Assembly (NCBI GenBank): GCA_019022495.1
Contig: JAFEKR010000012.1
Span: forward strand, 868,001-932,000
From: Epichloe hybrida
Taxonomy: Eukaryota; Ascomycota; Sordariomycetes; Hypocreales; Clavicipitaceae
Direction: 5' to 3'
DNA length: 64,000 nucleotides
The notes under the pieces: model-generated
What the model saw: only the letters and a program-made list of their open reading frames with translations
Database searches by the model: none
Told to the model about the DNA's origin: nothing
Translations under genes and position numbers: made by a program
Shown here: positions 1-11,110 of the stretch, one piece after another
How positions within the stretch are numbered: the first letter of the stretch is position 1
Layout: every line of letters begins with the position of its first letter

Positions 1-41
1 TCTCGTCTCCTGCGTCGATGTTTATCGCTGACTTGCAACAG

Positions 42-1134
42 AACCCTCAGCAAACAAATTCATGTTCCCTTCTCAATATGCGATTGCAATTCTTTGACTC
101 AAGCTGGCTACATCGGGCAAGATGTAGAAACTTGTATCGAGCGCCTTCTTATAGAATCCAACTATGACATCAAAGCTACGGAGTATGGTATTGTCGTCTT
201 GGATGAGTTTGACAAACTTGCCAGAAGGGAGTCACCTACCGGTCGTGATGTTGGGGGAGAAGGTGTGCAACAGGCTCTACTCAAGCTAGTCGAGGGCACA
301 AAAGTCACCATAAACGTGAAAGACAATCGCTCATCGCGCTCGAGTCCTCCAATTACCACCAACTACGACTCTGCTGGTTCAGGTTCTTCCGCGACACAAA
401 CAACGCCTCCAGGGGGCAAGGTTGACCAGTACATCATTGATACAAGCAACATACTGTTTGTATTTTGTGGTGCTTTTGTCGGTCTCGATAAGGCAATACT
501 GCAAAGAGTAGCCAAGCCATCTATGGGTTTTGGTGGTGAGTTGAGAAGCCAATCATCACTTTCAGGCAACAAGAAGCAGATTCTCCCACCAAGCCTATTC
601 TCCCACGTCGCACATCGTGACTCAATGCCAATTTCTTCTTTAACTCCTCTAGACCTGGCAACACCTGCCGACCTTCAAAACTTTGGTTTCATTCCTGAGC
701 TCATAGGTCGTTTACATAACATTTGTGCTCTCAGCCCCTTATCCTCTGAAGACTTGCTACGAGTTCTTACAGAGCCGAGAAATTGTCTAGTTGCTCAATA
801 TACGGCTCTTTTTGAAACATACCCGTCCCGGCTGTTCTTCACTGAAAAGGCGTTGTATGCCATAGCGGAGAGAGCAGCCACTTTTGGAACTGGAGCAAGA
901 GCTTTGAAGATGGAAATGGAACGCGTCCTAGCCGAGCCCATTTTTGACGCACCAATGCCTTACGTCCTCATACACGAAGCTTGTGTCAATGGGTCGGAAC
1001 AGGTTCTCTATTGGGGTAAGGAAGGTCGATTCGAGGTCGATCGGCGATTGCAAGAGGAGGCGATGGATCGTCCATCTCCACGGCCTCAAGTCAGTTTCGA
1101 GCGCTCGAGAGAGGTTGGGCAGAGCGGGGGGTAG
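42..1134 (+). CDS. clpX: Mitochondrial ClpX-type AAA+ unfoldase (5' end outside window)
   Basis: Partial gene; the N-terminus and Walker A motif lie before the window. An intron ends at the CAG at 39-41 and the last exon runs to a TAG stop. The visible 363 residues begin TLSKQIHVPF, the strand after the P-loop of ClpX. They contain the TQAGYIGQDVE segment, Walker B (GIVVLDEFDKLA, about residues 49-60 of the visible part), a sensor-1-like NILFVFCGAF, the arginine-finger box FIPELIGRLHN and the sensor-2 box GTGARALKMEMERVL. A Ser/Gly-rich insertion sits between Walker B and sensor 1. ClpX family members unfold proteins in the mitochondrial matrix; most fungi lack ClpP, so a chaperone role (as proposed for yeast Mcx1) is likely, but this is inference. 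It is convergent with COX5. Confidence 0.9.
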
Positions 1135-1488
1135 ATCAATCCAGTCTTCAATGGTGGAGAAAGAGTCGTCGAACAAGGCGCACAATGTAGTGAGGACTCA
1201 ATTATGGGAATAGGTGCTCAGCATCAAAGCTCCATTTGAATGACATAAGACATGCACAGCAAGATAGCGTCGGCTTAATGAGCAGTGGGACAATTGAATT
1301 TTTTTTGGTTGCATCCCTCCGGCGTCGTACAGTATTTACACCCTCTAATGAATCCGCCTCCTCCATCTTGCAGCCTTGCATCTCGATTCCCCGGCGCGCT
1401 AGGACAATATTACACATGGTGGAAGACCTCCATGGGTTCACCTATACTTCTAACACAAAAGAAATTACATGGAATTTGTAGAGAGTGT
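1135..1488. other. Convergent intergenic gap, no gene seen
   Basis: Lies between the 3' ends of clpX and COX5. It must hold both 3' untranslated regions. Short open frames here have no recognisable product. Confidence 0.6.
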
Positions 1489-2376
1489 TTAGTGGCCCTT
1501 GGGAGGAGATTGAACCAGGCCCTTCCCACTGTAATTCTCAGAGGTAATACCGGTAAGGGGATCGGCTTTTTGTTGCTGTAGAAGAGGTAATTAGACATTT
1601 TCCATCCACAACGGAATCACTTCGAATCCATGGCGCAAAACTTACAATGAGAAGCTCATTGGAAGCCTCCTGGTATTCCTTAGACATGGTAGAGGGTGCG
1701 GGTTTGGCGAATGATCGGATGACGGCGAAGATGGCGAAACTGGTAGCAAGGCCGACGGCGACGCCCCAGGCAATGCGGGCGTTGGTGCCAGGAGGGTCGA
1801 CAGCACGAGGACCATGGGGACCGAAGGCAATCCAGTATGCTGCAGAACAGTCGAATTAGTTGATGTGTGTCTATCGTGAGGCCATATGATTATAGGATAT
1901 GAGGGTGTATATGCAAGCCACCCAACCCAATCGAGGCCGGAGCGAGTAGATTGCACGGGGTAACGTTGCAGAAGAGCCATTTCTGAGTCTCCCTAAGGAC
2001 GACGACTCCCAAGAAGTGCAAGCTGGTGGTATTGTGGCTGTCTACGCCGCATTGCGAGAGAGTCGTGGTGCATGGACGGGTCGGCTATCCGGGAAGTATT
2101 TTCGACGGGAAAAAAAACCCTTTGGAACAGGGAAAAGGTCAACCTACCGGCCTTCTTCTCCTGCAGAGTCAACTCGTTCCAGCTACCCTTCATACGGTCA
2201 CGAAGGGCCATCCATAGGTCAGCCTGCTCCTGAAGGGGCATGCCCTCCCATCGCTTCTCAATGTTCTTGAGGGTAGGGTTTGAAAGTGCCTGGGTGGAAG
2301 ATGCTCGGGAGGCGGCAGCAGGGACACTGCGCACCAGGCCCTTGCGCAACAGACTAGACGCCGGGGTGCGCAGCAT
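1489..2376 (-). CDS. cox5: Cytochrome c oxidase subunit 5 (COX4/COX5 family), mitochondrial
   Basis: Nuclear-encoded subunit of respiratory complex IV in the inner mitochondrial membrane. Exons in coding order are 2376-2148, 1839-1646 and 1575-1489, giving 169 residues. The first intron (308 bases) is much longer than its neighbours; the second is 70 bases. The N-terminus (MLRTPASSLLRKGLVRS) is an Arg/Ser-rich presequence. The conserved core reads KRWEGMPLQEQADLW, then EKKAAYWIAFGPHGPRA across the first splice junction. One membrane helix follows at about residues 99-120 (IAWGVAVGLATSFAIFAVI). The C-terminus is KGLVQSPPKGH. All junctions are GT-AG and keep frame. A CACGTG and a CCAAT element lie less than 200 bases upstream. 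Confidence 0.93.
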
Positions 2377-2550
2377 TTTTTACAGATCTCGACTTCGAAG
2401 TGTGGAAATGTCAATTGGCGCAGTTTTCGGCGGGTGGAGGGAATATCGAGGCGTCTCGGCTTCGGAATCAGTCGTGTGATGGATTTCCTCCGTTGCCCCC
2501 CTGCGAAAGAAAGCTCAGGTTTGGGTGACTAAGCCCGAGGATAGTGAGAA

Positions 2551-2571
2551 TCACGTGGGTCAGACCAATCA
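2551..2571. promoter_or_regulatory. CACGTG palindrome plus CCAAT box upstream of COX5
   Basis: TCACGTGG begins at 2551 and CCAATCA lies at 2565-2571, about 175-195 bases upstream of the COX5 start. CACGTG is the core site of Cbf1/USF-type bHLH factors and CCAAT is the HAP-complex site, a known activator of respiratory genes in fungi. Binding here is inferred from the motifs only. Confidence 0.4.
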
Positions 2572-3322
2572 CTGTTGGTGGATTTGTCGTTGATACGTTT
2601 CCTCTTCCCAATGCTTATTCCCATCGCAAGACAAATCGCCAGTCTCAATTTATTAAAATTGTATCCGAGACTTGACGCTCAAGGCGCACTGACAAATGAG
2701 CGCATTGCGATAATGCATTTTCTTGATACATATTACTGTGAAGTGGAGCAGTGCACAATTGCTTCATGTCGATCCCAACTAGCTCAAGTTCCTACAACCA
2801 CTACGCACAAGTTATAAATTCTCGGGCTCGGCAGTGCGAATCTGCGCTAGCAGAGCTTCCGATGGTTCTTCCTTGCCTTGACTCAAACGAATTGGAAACG
2901 AGAAGCCAGTATATTTCACGCGTGTTCGATCATCTCGTGTGTTAGTTGGTATTCGTTTCGTTTCGCACCAACGTGGGTTCAGTATCACGCAAAGCCTTGC
3001 CTGCGCATTTTTACCTCCGCAAAGACTACACTGAGAAGCCGCAAATATCAATTTGCTCCCCTAGGGTGTTGCAGCGCAACTGTGCCATGTCGGAAATAAA
3101 CCTTAGTAGATAAGAATACATCATCTATACGAACAAGATGCAGTCTGTAGAGTGAAACTCCACATCAAGATGGGGAAAACGATATCCAATTGGTCCTGCT
3201 CCGTACTTTGGGCAATACCAATTCCCGCCGACTCTCAGACTTACATTCCCTCCTCGTCATGCACGTTATTTTTCTGGCCCCAGCAACTCAAAAAAATTGT
3301 CGAAGAGGCCGAAGAGTAATGA
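2572..3322. other. Gene-poor stretch, nothing supported
   Basis: Only short open frames in all phases; none resembles a known family. The stretch leads into the transcription-factor relic and may contain unrecognisable remains of its 5' part. Confidence 0.5.
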
Positions 3323-3808
3323 GAAAAGAGTCTCACATATCACGAGGGACAGTCGAAACACCATTTGCAATATTCGAGAGAAATGTGCCTGGAGTCTGCT
3401 CGCATCATCATATCTGTAAAAAATCAGCTGAGGAAAGAAAACCTAGCCCTTGTCTTGTTCCGGCAGAGAATGGATGCTCTGGGCACAACATCAATGATGC
3501 CTCGAAGTGGTGGGAATCCTGCAATTCGATCAAGACTCTCTATACAAGCCGGAGGCTGCTCCAAAGGACTGGACAGTCAGGAAGACCTCAAAAGAGAACA
3601 TTAAGAGATATCTAAGGAGAATCCATAGGAGAAGTCAAAGGCTATGATTTAGAAGCTAGAAAAGAAGGAGAAAAACAATAATATTATTGTTCCTTCGCAG
3701 AATCTAACAAACAACTCTCTCGCGGTAACTCAAGGCGAGAAAACAGCTAACGTATCGTCATTCGTACGCTTAGAGCGCTCTTAACCTTTGAAGGAAATCG
3801 TGACGTTG

Positions 3809-3920
3809 ACTTCAAACGCTATGGATAACTCAGAAACGAAGCGGAACATGGTTCTGTATGATTCTGGAGCTTATATTCACATATTTAATAACTCCCGCTG
3901 GTTCAAGCAATCTAAATTCG
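3809..3920 (+). repeat. Left arm of 112-bp inverted repeat
   Basis: Matches the reverse complement of 4016-4127 over 112 bases with four mismatches by hand alignment, and no gaps. Three of the four differences are G:C in the right arm and A:T in this arm. Confidence 0.85.
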
Positions 3921-4015
3921 TGATACCGGATCCGTGACGGAGATGTGTACTGGGCCTTGACCTGAAGCCACATAGGTTGTGCCACCTGCCCTGACCTCTG
4001 TCACGATGGTATCGT

Positions 4016-4127
4016 CGAATTTAGATTGCTTGAACCAGCGGGAGTTGTTAAATATGTGAATATTAGCTCCAGAATCATACAGAACCATGTTCCGCTTCGT
4101 TTCTGAGCCATCCATAGCGTTTGAAGT
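4016..4127 (-). repeat. Right arm of 112-bp inverted repeat
   Basis: Reverse complement of 3809-3920. The 95-base spacer between the arms (3921-4015) is protease sequence continuous with this arm on the minus strand. Confidence 0.85.
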
Positions 4128-4658
4128 AATATGGTGCTTCGAACCGCGTTCATTGCAACTATCGCCCTGGTACTTGATGCCTCTCTTGGAAGTGACGGTG
4201 AAATTGCTGCCGCCAGGGGTGAGGAGGTCGCGGACGCTTGGAGGATACTGGAAGAAGCGAGACACCAATCTCCTGTGGCAGCCAAGTTACTTGAATTGCC
4301 AGTTCAAGTGCTGGAGAAGCAGAGAGGAAACCACCCAGCCCTAGATGCGACCAAAAAACGTATATCTGGTAGGTTTGGCCAAAAGGCCGGGTCGTCGCCA
4401 ACGACCCCAGACTCTGGGCATCAGGAAATCGGCCTCAAAGGCATGCTGCCACAGCAGGCAAATCCCGAATCAGAAACAGCTTACCTCAAGCAACAATGGC
4501 AGGCATTGCAAGAGACGATGGATTTAGGTGCTATCGATTGGAACAGGCTTTTCTGGCGCCTGTATGCACTCTTTTATATGATCATATCCGATACATGTTT
4601 CAGCTCTTTTGGTGATATTCGACGACATTGCACAACTAAACCCGGAGCAGTCAAATAG

Positions 4659-5438
4659 ATGTAATCCGCTCGGAAGTATAATCGACTGATGATGACGCTT
4701 GTTCCTGATCGCAGATCGAATTCGGCCCCGCGTTTATAAAAGAAGCAATCGCCTAGCACGAAGAACCGCCAGTCAAGCAAAAAACCATTGCTTTTTCCAC
4801 ACGAATGTTGTCGCTTGCCCGGCATTGGCAGTCACGTGTGCATGTGGACTTCGGCTGTGTGTTGTTTCTGAAGAAGAGAAAGAGAGCTGAGAGCCTCAGG
4901 TACAAACAGAACATGGAACGCCAGGCACCTCCTCACTACATGTACAGTTGGCCGGGGTGACAGGAGGGCCGCTTGATCACACTGTGTACGACTTGGCGGT
5001 GCTGTGAGTGTGGCTAGTACTACATTCTGTATGGCGACACTTCCCCCATGAGCCTCAGAACTGATGATCGATGGTCGAGGTTATTCTCTGTGTGAGACTC
5101 GCAATTATCATGACTTCCTACGCCGACTATGTTTCATTGCAAGATGTTCTTTGCTGAAATCTTGGAAAATGTGTCCGACGTGCTAGCTTGAGTTCTATGC
5201 AATCGTAGGTACCTGGTAAAGTGTGGATCACGGAGTAACACTGTCAGCGTTCCTGCAAAACCCGACCACCGTACTCCGTAGACATAATTCCTGGGTGGCA
5301 CATCACGTGATTAGCGAGAAAGCTCTAACCGACGAAGTCGTCCGCTCCCGAGCAGAACTGCTCTCTCTGCAAATTCTCCCCAGTTCCAACCAACCTCACT
5401 CCACTCGCACATCTGATCGCTCTCTGTCATCTGGCAAG
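4659..5438. other. Upstream region of ATP2
   Basis: No gene seen. It carries one exact TACTCCGTA nonamer (5272-5280) and a TCACGTGA palindrome (5303-5310). Confidence 0.6.
5303..5310. promoter_or_regulatory. TCACGTGA palindrome 129-136 bases upstream of ATP2
   Basis: Perfect 8-base palindrome with a CACGTG core, a Cbf1/bHLH-type site. The same octamer sits at the same distance from the complex I gene near 47 kb. Confidence 0.45.
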
Positions 5439-7401
<1,963 letters not shown>

Positions 7402-8250
7402 GCTGTCTTGGCTACATAATACCTGGGGACGTGGGGAAGGAGCCTGTGTATAGAACAGAGAAACCGGGGGCTGTGGGAGGTTTCCTCTTTAGCTCCATCG
7501 ATTTAGTCTCTTTTGTGGGCTGTGTACCAATGATAAAAACTTCTTCTTTACATGCGATGATGTGCACAATCCGTGATGGGTCGAAGGCTCACCTCCCGGT
7601 GTTAGCGGCGTCTGTTGTGGCGGCTGTCGTAACACCTGTCGTGACACCACGGGATATATTGCAAAGTGTTTGGTCTGGCTCAAAAGGGTGTCGATATCTG
7701 GTCGACTTGCGTTGCCTCATGCGACTTTGACAGCCAAGGCGTCTCGTCGCATCATCGAACCCTTGCGTACTCCGTAGACTGATTGATCTACTTCCCTTTG
7801 ATCCAAGTCTCGTCCAAATGGACATGAGCTGTCTCGTATTCGGGCATTCATGGCGAACGAAAGAATAGAAAATGTTGCCTTGCACTTATTTCTTGCATCT
7901 GAAGACCCCTTTAGAAGGCAATCTTCAGTCGAGAACAGGAGCATCCAGCTCGAAGGCAGACATGGCACATGCTGCAATGTGTATGTATGTTCGAAGTATA
8001 ATAGTTTGTATTGTCTTACGAACCCGCCTATTTGAATATGCAGCGAGCTGTGCAAAGTCGCTGTGAATCTCCGCTGTGTTGTCCGCTCTTCTGCAGACAT
8101 TTTCATCCAACGCAACCACTCGGAGACGGACAAAATGTATCGTCATCCCGCTGGGAAAGTTCCAATAGTCTCATGTGTGCAGTCCACTTGGGGCATGTGC
8201 CGATCAATAACACTCCACAAAGGCCATGAGCGTTGCGGAAGAACGCAGAG
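7402..8250. other. Convergent intergenic gap, no gene seen
   Basis: Between the 3' ends of atp2 and the Zn2Cys6 gene. Holds one exact TACTCCGTA nonamer at 7768-7776. No protein-like frame or RNA gene recognised. Confidence 0.55.
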
Positions 8251-9669
8251 CTATTTATCTATGTGCCAAACTGGCTCTTCACCCGGCTCGCTTGGCTCCG
8301 CGAGCACAACGGTTCCCGCGTCTTCCGATAAACGAATGGGTCTGCCCTCATCATCAACCAGGCCGAGTTGCTTGGTCTCTCGCTCTTGGTCCGCATCCTG
8401 CGTACCAACGGGCGATCTGCGAGAATCCCAGAAGGGGTCGCCAAGAACAAGCCTCGCCAGCTCAGTTGTGTCTTCTATGCTAATCGCCCGCAATGGAACA
8501 TCGAGGGCAAAATGCCAAGCCGGGCCAAGGTGTTTGCATATGTCCCGAAGAGACCTATTACCAACTCCAACAAGCCACCAAACGCCAGCAGTCAATTTGA
8601 GGAACACGGCATAATGTGCCAGTATGACCAGAGCACGCTCTCGCCTCTTGCGGAATAACTCGACCAAAGGAGAGGGCAAGAACGTAAACCATGTGATGAT
8701 GCGCAGTCTCATCACGGGCCCTAGACCGCTCTCCCGCAAATTTTGGTACAAAGAACCGAGATACTTCAATCCGTGTAAGTAAGCTTCTTGGCATAAAATC
8801 TCAGGATCCTGTGGAGGAATAGACATGATTAAACTCATCAGATTTTGTGGTATGTGTTTGGCTGCTTCTTTGAGATTCATAGAGGGTCGGTGGAAAAGCT
8901 GTGCTAGTCCTGTGCTTGACAAAGCAGTTCTTTGGATTTGCTGGAAGATCGCCCGAATGCCGCGCCATACTAGAAGCCATTGAAGGATATAAAGGTCTGG
9001 TGTATGTGGATCCCGAAAAGTTTGAGCTGATGTGGCCGTGATGAGCAAAGAGTTGGCTAATAGTGCGCCAAAGGTTCTCGGTTCTGCAGCTTCAATGGCT
9101 TGCCGGTACTCATGCAACGACTCGTTCTGGTACAAAAGGTGTCTTGAGGGATCGCCCATGTCTTCGCCGGTACAATTCGTGGCATGAAGACATGATAAAG
9201 CCAAGACAGACCGGAAGAGAAATCTGACGTCGAAGGCGTGCTTCATGACATGTACTCGCATTACATTTTGCGAACTACCATTGTCAATAGAAAATGAAGA
9301 GCATGTGTTCGCCATGAAGTGCCAAATTATCTTCATGTCAATTGGATCACACCCAGGTAGTGAAGCAACGGGCTCGTGTACGACAGTGGCTGGAACGAGG
9401 CCGTGGGACTTGTTGGACGCTGCCCGTGAACGCCTCTTGGCCGCCCATAACGACTTTGGTGACGGTTTGTGTCTGAACGGAATGACATAGGCGCATAGTT
9501 CCTTTCGCAATATACACGTTTGACAGGATGGACGATTCTCATCACATTTGATTTTGCGAGCTTTGCAATTCTGACAGCCCATGCGAGATTTTCTGTGCGG
9601 GCGTTTGGGGTGAAATGGCTTATCTTGACAAGGGCCAGAGTCGTCCTCGGGTCTTGGCAGTTGGTCCAT
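8251..9669 (-). CDS. Zn2Cys6 transcription factor
   Basis: A predicted nuclear DNA-binding regulator of 472 residues from the first ATG (9669); the open frame extends 18 codons further up without an ATG, so an upstream exon is possible. The zinc cluster sits near the N-terminus: CQNCKARKIKCDENRPSCQT followed by CILRKELC gives C-x2-C-x6-C-x5-C-x2-C-x6-C, and it is preceded by a basic HRKSRMG stretch. This order, with a short basic lead and the motif close to the N-terminus, resembles the Upc2/sterol-uptake-control group of fungal regulators. The rest is a helical fungal-type domain (for example LFRSVLALSCLHATN). No intron is needed. Target genes cannot be told from the sequence. Confidence 0.85.
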   Translation of the reverse strand: MDQLPRPEDDSGPCQDKPFHPKRPHRKSRMGCQNCKARKIKCDENRPSCQTCILRKELCAYVIPFRHKPSPKSLWAAKRRSRAASNKSHGLVPATVVHEPVASLPGCDPIDMKIIWHFMANTCSSFSIDNGSSQNVMRVHVMKHAFDVRFLFRSVLALSCLHATNCTGEDMGDPSRHLLYQNESLHEYRQAIEAAEPRTFGALLANSLLITATSAQTFRDPHTPDLYILQWLLVWRGIRAIFQQIQRTALSSTGLAQLFHRPSMNLKEAAKHIPQNLMSLIMSIPPQDPEILCQEAYLHGLKYLGSLYQNLRESGLGPVMRLRIITWFTFLPSPLVELFRKRRERALVILAHYAVFLKLTAGVWWLVGVGNRSLRDICKHLGPAWHFALDVPLRAISIEDTTELARLVLGDPFWDSRRSPVGTQDADQERETKQLGLVDDEGRPIRLSEDAGTVVLAEPSEPGEEPVWHIDK

Positions 9670-11110
9670 TTCGCCTTCAAGTGTCGTCTCAGGAGTAGAA
9701 GAAATGATCTGAAGCAAAGTCACTGTATGTGATTGGTCGCCAGTTTTCCTGAGATGTGAAATGTCTTGGGGCTCTTTGATCGTGTCGAATATGCAAACAC
9801 AGTTCGGTTTGGCAGGACGGACAAAGACATGGGCATAAGAATATCTCGTTTATAGATGGATCGGGTCATACAACCAAGATGATGTCGCTCGTTTGATATG
9901 AATGAATGAGTAATTGCAGCAGGAGAGAGTCGATGGCGTCAATGAGGAGACGTTGATAAAATCGTGGGAACGCGCAACGTTTTGGATGGGTGTGATGTGA
10001 TCAGCACCTGCCAACTTTGCGGGTTCAATGACTTGCCTTCCTCAAGACTCTCGCAGGAAGGTTGCAAGTTTTAAGGCAGCATCATAGCCAAGAGCATGAC
10101 CAGGCAGCCAACACGGGCAGATCATCAGACGTGTTGCTGCGTCGCCATGTGAGGTGTCAGATGAGCTTGACCGAGACGTCCACGATACAGACGACAAGTT
10201 GCCACGTCTGAAGTAGCTCCGGAATAGGTATCAACTAAACCCTGTAGCTCACTTTGAAGAGTCGCGGGGCAATCAATGTCAATGTCAATGCCAACAATGT
10301 TGATTGGAGATGGCCAGTCATTCATTCAGATTGCGTTTCCGCGTGAGAGGTGGCGAGTCGCGACTGGTGAAGCGTCCCATGACAGGAAAGTCGTTTCATG
10401 GGCATCAATTATACGTCGCGTACAGCAGCAGCGGTTTCGCGGGCTGCCATGCATGGCCCATGAGCATCAAAGGGATCGATCGACGCTCATCCAACGGCCG
10501 GCTTCACTCAGCACTTTGGCAGCCCGGCCAGAGTCAACGACGAGGCTTGCGCTAGCCGGGTCATGGTGTATGTCACGGTGTATGTCACCGTATGTGATCT
10601 TTGTGTGGCATCTCGTTGGTCCACGCGCTTTATTACCTTTACAGAGAGATGGCTACCTTCTACCTTGTACCTCCTCGTTGCAATGTCCAAAGCCTCTTAT
10701 GCGTGACGAAGCAGTGGAGCGATTCTTGTTTGGATGAATATGAAAATCAATCATGGAGAATATAGGGTTCCTGTCTCTTATTCAAAAATGGGATTCGATT
10801 CCATCGCAGGGGTGGTAATACCTGGTAATACCCAGCACCCAGCACCAGCACCCCACCCCCCTACACCCCTACCCTACACCCCTACCTAGCCAGGCCGAAT
10901 TGATTAATTGATCAACTTTAATTGTGGACCGACTGACTGTCACACCGTGTCTATCCTTTTACGCTTCAAAAACTGCACACGATATCAACCATGCAGCCTA
11001 GACTTTTTGACAGCGGCATCTTGGTTGGGCCCTGACTATTCAAAGTCAAACTGTTCATTTCCCTCGCGCAGTCGTTGCAATATTTGCGCGTCTGTTGCCC
11101 ACCCGCCCGG
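9670..11110. other. Divergent intergenic region with short tandem repeats
   Basis: Separates the divergent Zn2Cys6 and AAA genes and must contain both promoters. Visible repeats are GTCAAT copies near 10275-10290, GGTGTATGTCAC copies at 10565-10592 and CA/CCCCTAC-rich tracts at 10820-10890. No gene recognised. Confidence 0.5.

Larger units (their letters stand above)
3663..4127. mobile_element. Copia-type LTR retrotransposon relic (gag end and protease start), snap-back copy
   Basis: On the plus strand, 3663-3920 reads a gag-like tail (SQNLTNNSLAVTQGEK), one TAA stop at 3782, then a Copia protease start with LYDSGAYIHIFNNSRWF, the D-S-G-A signature of the retroviral-type aspartic protease. 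On the minus strand, 4127-3921 reads the same protease start (LYDSGANIHIFNN) and continues into VRAGGTTYVASGQGP, the normal next part of the domain. The fragment therefore exists twice in opposite orientation. No LTRs, integrase or reverse transcriptase are visible, so this is a dead fragment. Confidence 0.7.
3323..4658 (+). pseudogene. Relic of a fungal-specific (Zn2Cys6-type) transcription factor, split by Copia sequence
   Basis: Two forward-strand pieces look like the C-terminal half of a fungal-specific transcription-factor domain. The first open stretch (3323-about 3450) contains YHEGQSKHHLQYSREMCLES followed by an ARII helix, matching the conserved YSR-x-CL-x-SAR pattern of these proteins. 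The second (4131-4658, stop TAG) starts RTAFIATIALVLDASLGSD and continues GEEVADAWRILEEARHQS, the usual next two helices, and ends in a hydrophobic tail. The pieces are separated by Copia-derived DNA whose reverse arm ends at 4127, directly before the second piece. No zinc-cluster half was found upstream. The assignment rests on pattern recognition; the 3' piece could instead be part of an unrelated gene. Confidence 0.45.

Noticed and set aside
3190..3615. A 141-codon plus-strand gene
   Set aside because: No domain and unlike any family; another frame over 3323-3450 fits the transcription-factor relic better.
3912..4268. A 118-codon minus-strand gene covering the Copia protease
   Set aside because: The upstream third is antisense to the transcription-factor piece; only the part inside the repeat arm and spacer is retroelement sequence.
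4131..4658. A stand-alone new gene of 175 codons
   Set aside because: It begins right after the Copia arm with no promoter-like lead and reads as the tail of a transcription-factor domain, so it is better treated as part of a broken gene.
11075..11110. A longer start for the AAA ATPase
   Set aside because: The extension lacks an ATG and would place a Cys/Pro-rich stretch before a perfect mitochondrial presequence.
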